DNA of 5,315 bases from Betaproteobacteria bacterium (lineage in GTDB: Bacteria; Pseudomonadota; Gammaproteobacteria; Burkholderiales; Nitrosomonadaceae): assembly GCA_022601315.1 (NCBI GenBank), contig JAHZIU010000108.1, forward strand, positions 1 to 5,315, in the 5' to 3' direction. Each line of letters begins with the position of its first letter. Positions within the stretch are counted from its first letter, which is position 1. The notes below the pieces were generated by a model, which searched no databases, had not been told where the DNA came from, and saw only the letters and a list, made by a program, of their open reading frames with translations. Both the position numbers and the translations under genes were made by a program. Below, one piece after another: positions 5,155 to 5,315 of this stretch.

Positions 5155-5315
5155 TCAATCAACTGGGGATTTTGGGTTCAATGGCTCAATTGGCGATACC
5201 AAGTACATAAATGAGTAACTGTTATTTATAGAACTGTTTCCTGATCAAGGCCATGCGCTCTCAAATCCTAATAAGTGAAGAGTAGGTTTGCTTGCTTCAA
5301 TCTTTTGTCGAACAA
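5155..5315. other. Right-hand tail without a supported gene
   Basis: Apart from short unconnected repeats such as AACTGTT (5217-5223 and again near 5232-5238), nothing recognisable was seen. One minus-strand frame stays open from the window edge for about 22 codons, but the peptide resembles no family known to me. Confidence 0.4.

Noticed and set aside
5248..5315. C-terminal end of a minus-strand gene entering from the right
   Set aside because: One frame is open from the edge for about 22 codons, but that is expected by chance in this length and the peptide was not recognised.

Overview
The window looks like chromosomal DNA from an AT-rich proteobacterium, most likely beta or gamma. The SirA/TusA-type protein has the wording usual in Nitrosomonas-like betaproteobacteria, one regulator resembles E. 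coli NemR, and a CRP-type box is present. This is judged from protein style only, so the placement is tentative. No tRNA, rRNA, CRISPR array or complete mobile element was seen.

Left part (1-1246) is transcribed leftwards. From right to left it holds a small exported Gly/Tyr/Pro-rich protein, a NemR-like TetR regulator, and the first 12 codons of a gene that looks like the DUF4242 (SCO4226-type nickel-binding) family. The regulator and the DUF4242 gene each have a sigma70-like promoter carrying nearly the same palindromic operator in the same place, ending on the first base of the -10 hexamer. This suggests that the regulator represses itself and the DUF4242 gene. The regulator keeps equivalents of NemR Cys106 and Lys175, the pair that forms its redox switch. 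Its promoter geometry puts the transcription start on the ATG at 759, so it may be made from a leaderless mRNA.

Middle part (1247-3717) is transcribed rightwards after a divergent intergenic region. A 602-aa NTE-type protein joins a cyclic-nucleotide-binding domain to a patatin phospholipase domain with an intact Ser/Asp dyad. An 11-bp hairpin follows directly. Next comes a 76-aa TusA/SirA-family sulfur-carrier-like protein.

Right part (3718-5315) begins with about 800 bp without a convincing gene. It does hold a hairpin behind the tusA-like gene, an orphan IS5/IS903-like terminus, a 47-nt imperfect palindrome, a perfect TGTGA-N6-TCACA CRP-type box, and a pair of short direct repeats at an exact 50-bp period. 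A second TetR-family regulator follows (4513-5100), then a tail with one hairpin and no supported gene.

No complete new system is proven here. The strongest candidate for something undescribed is the redox-type TetR/DUF4242 unit with twin operators. Next is the unexplained structured intergenic region at 3900-4450.
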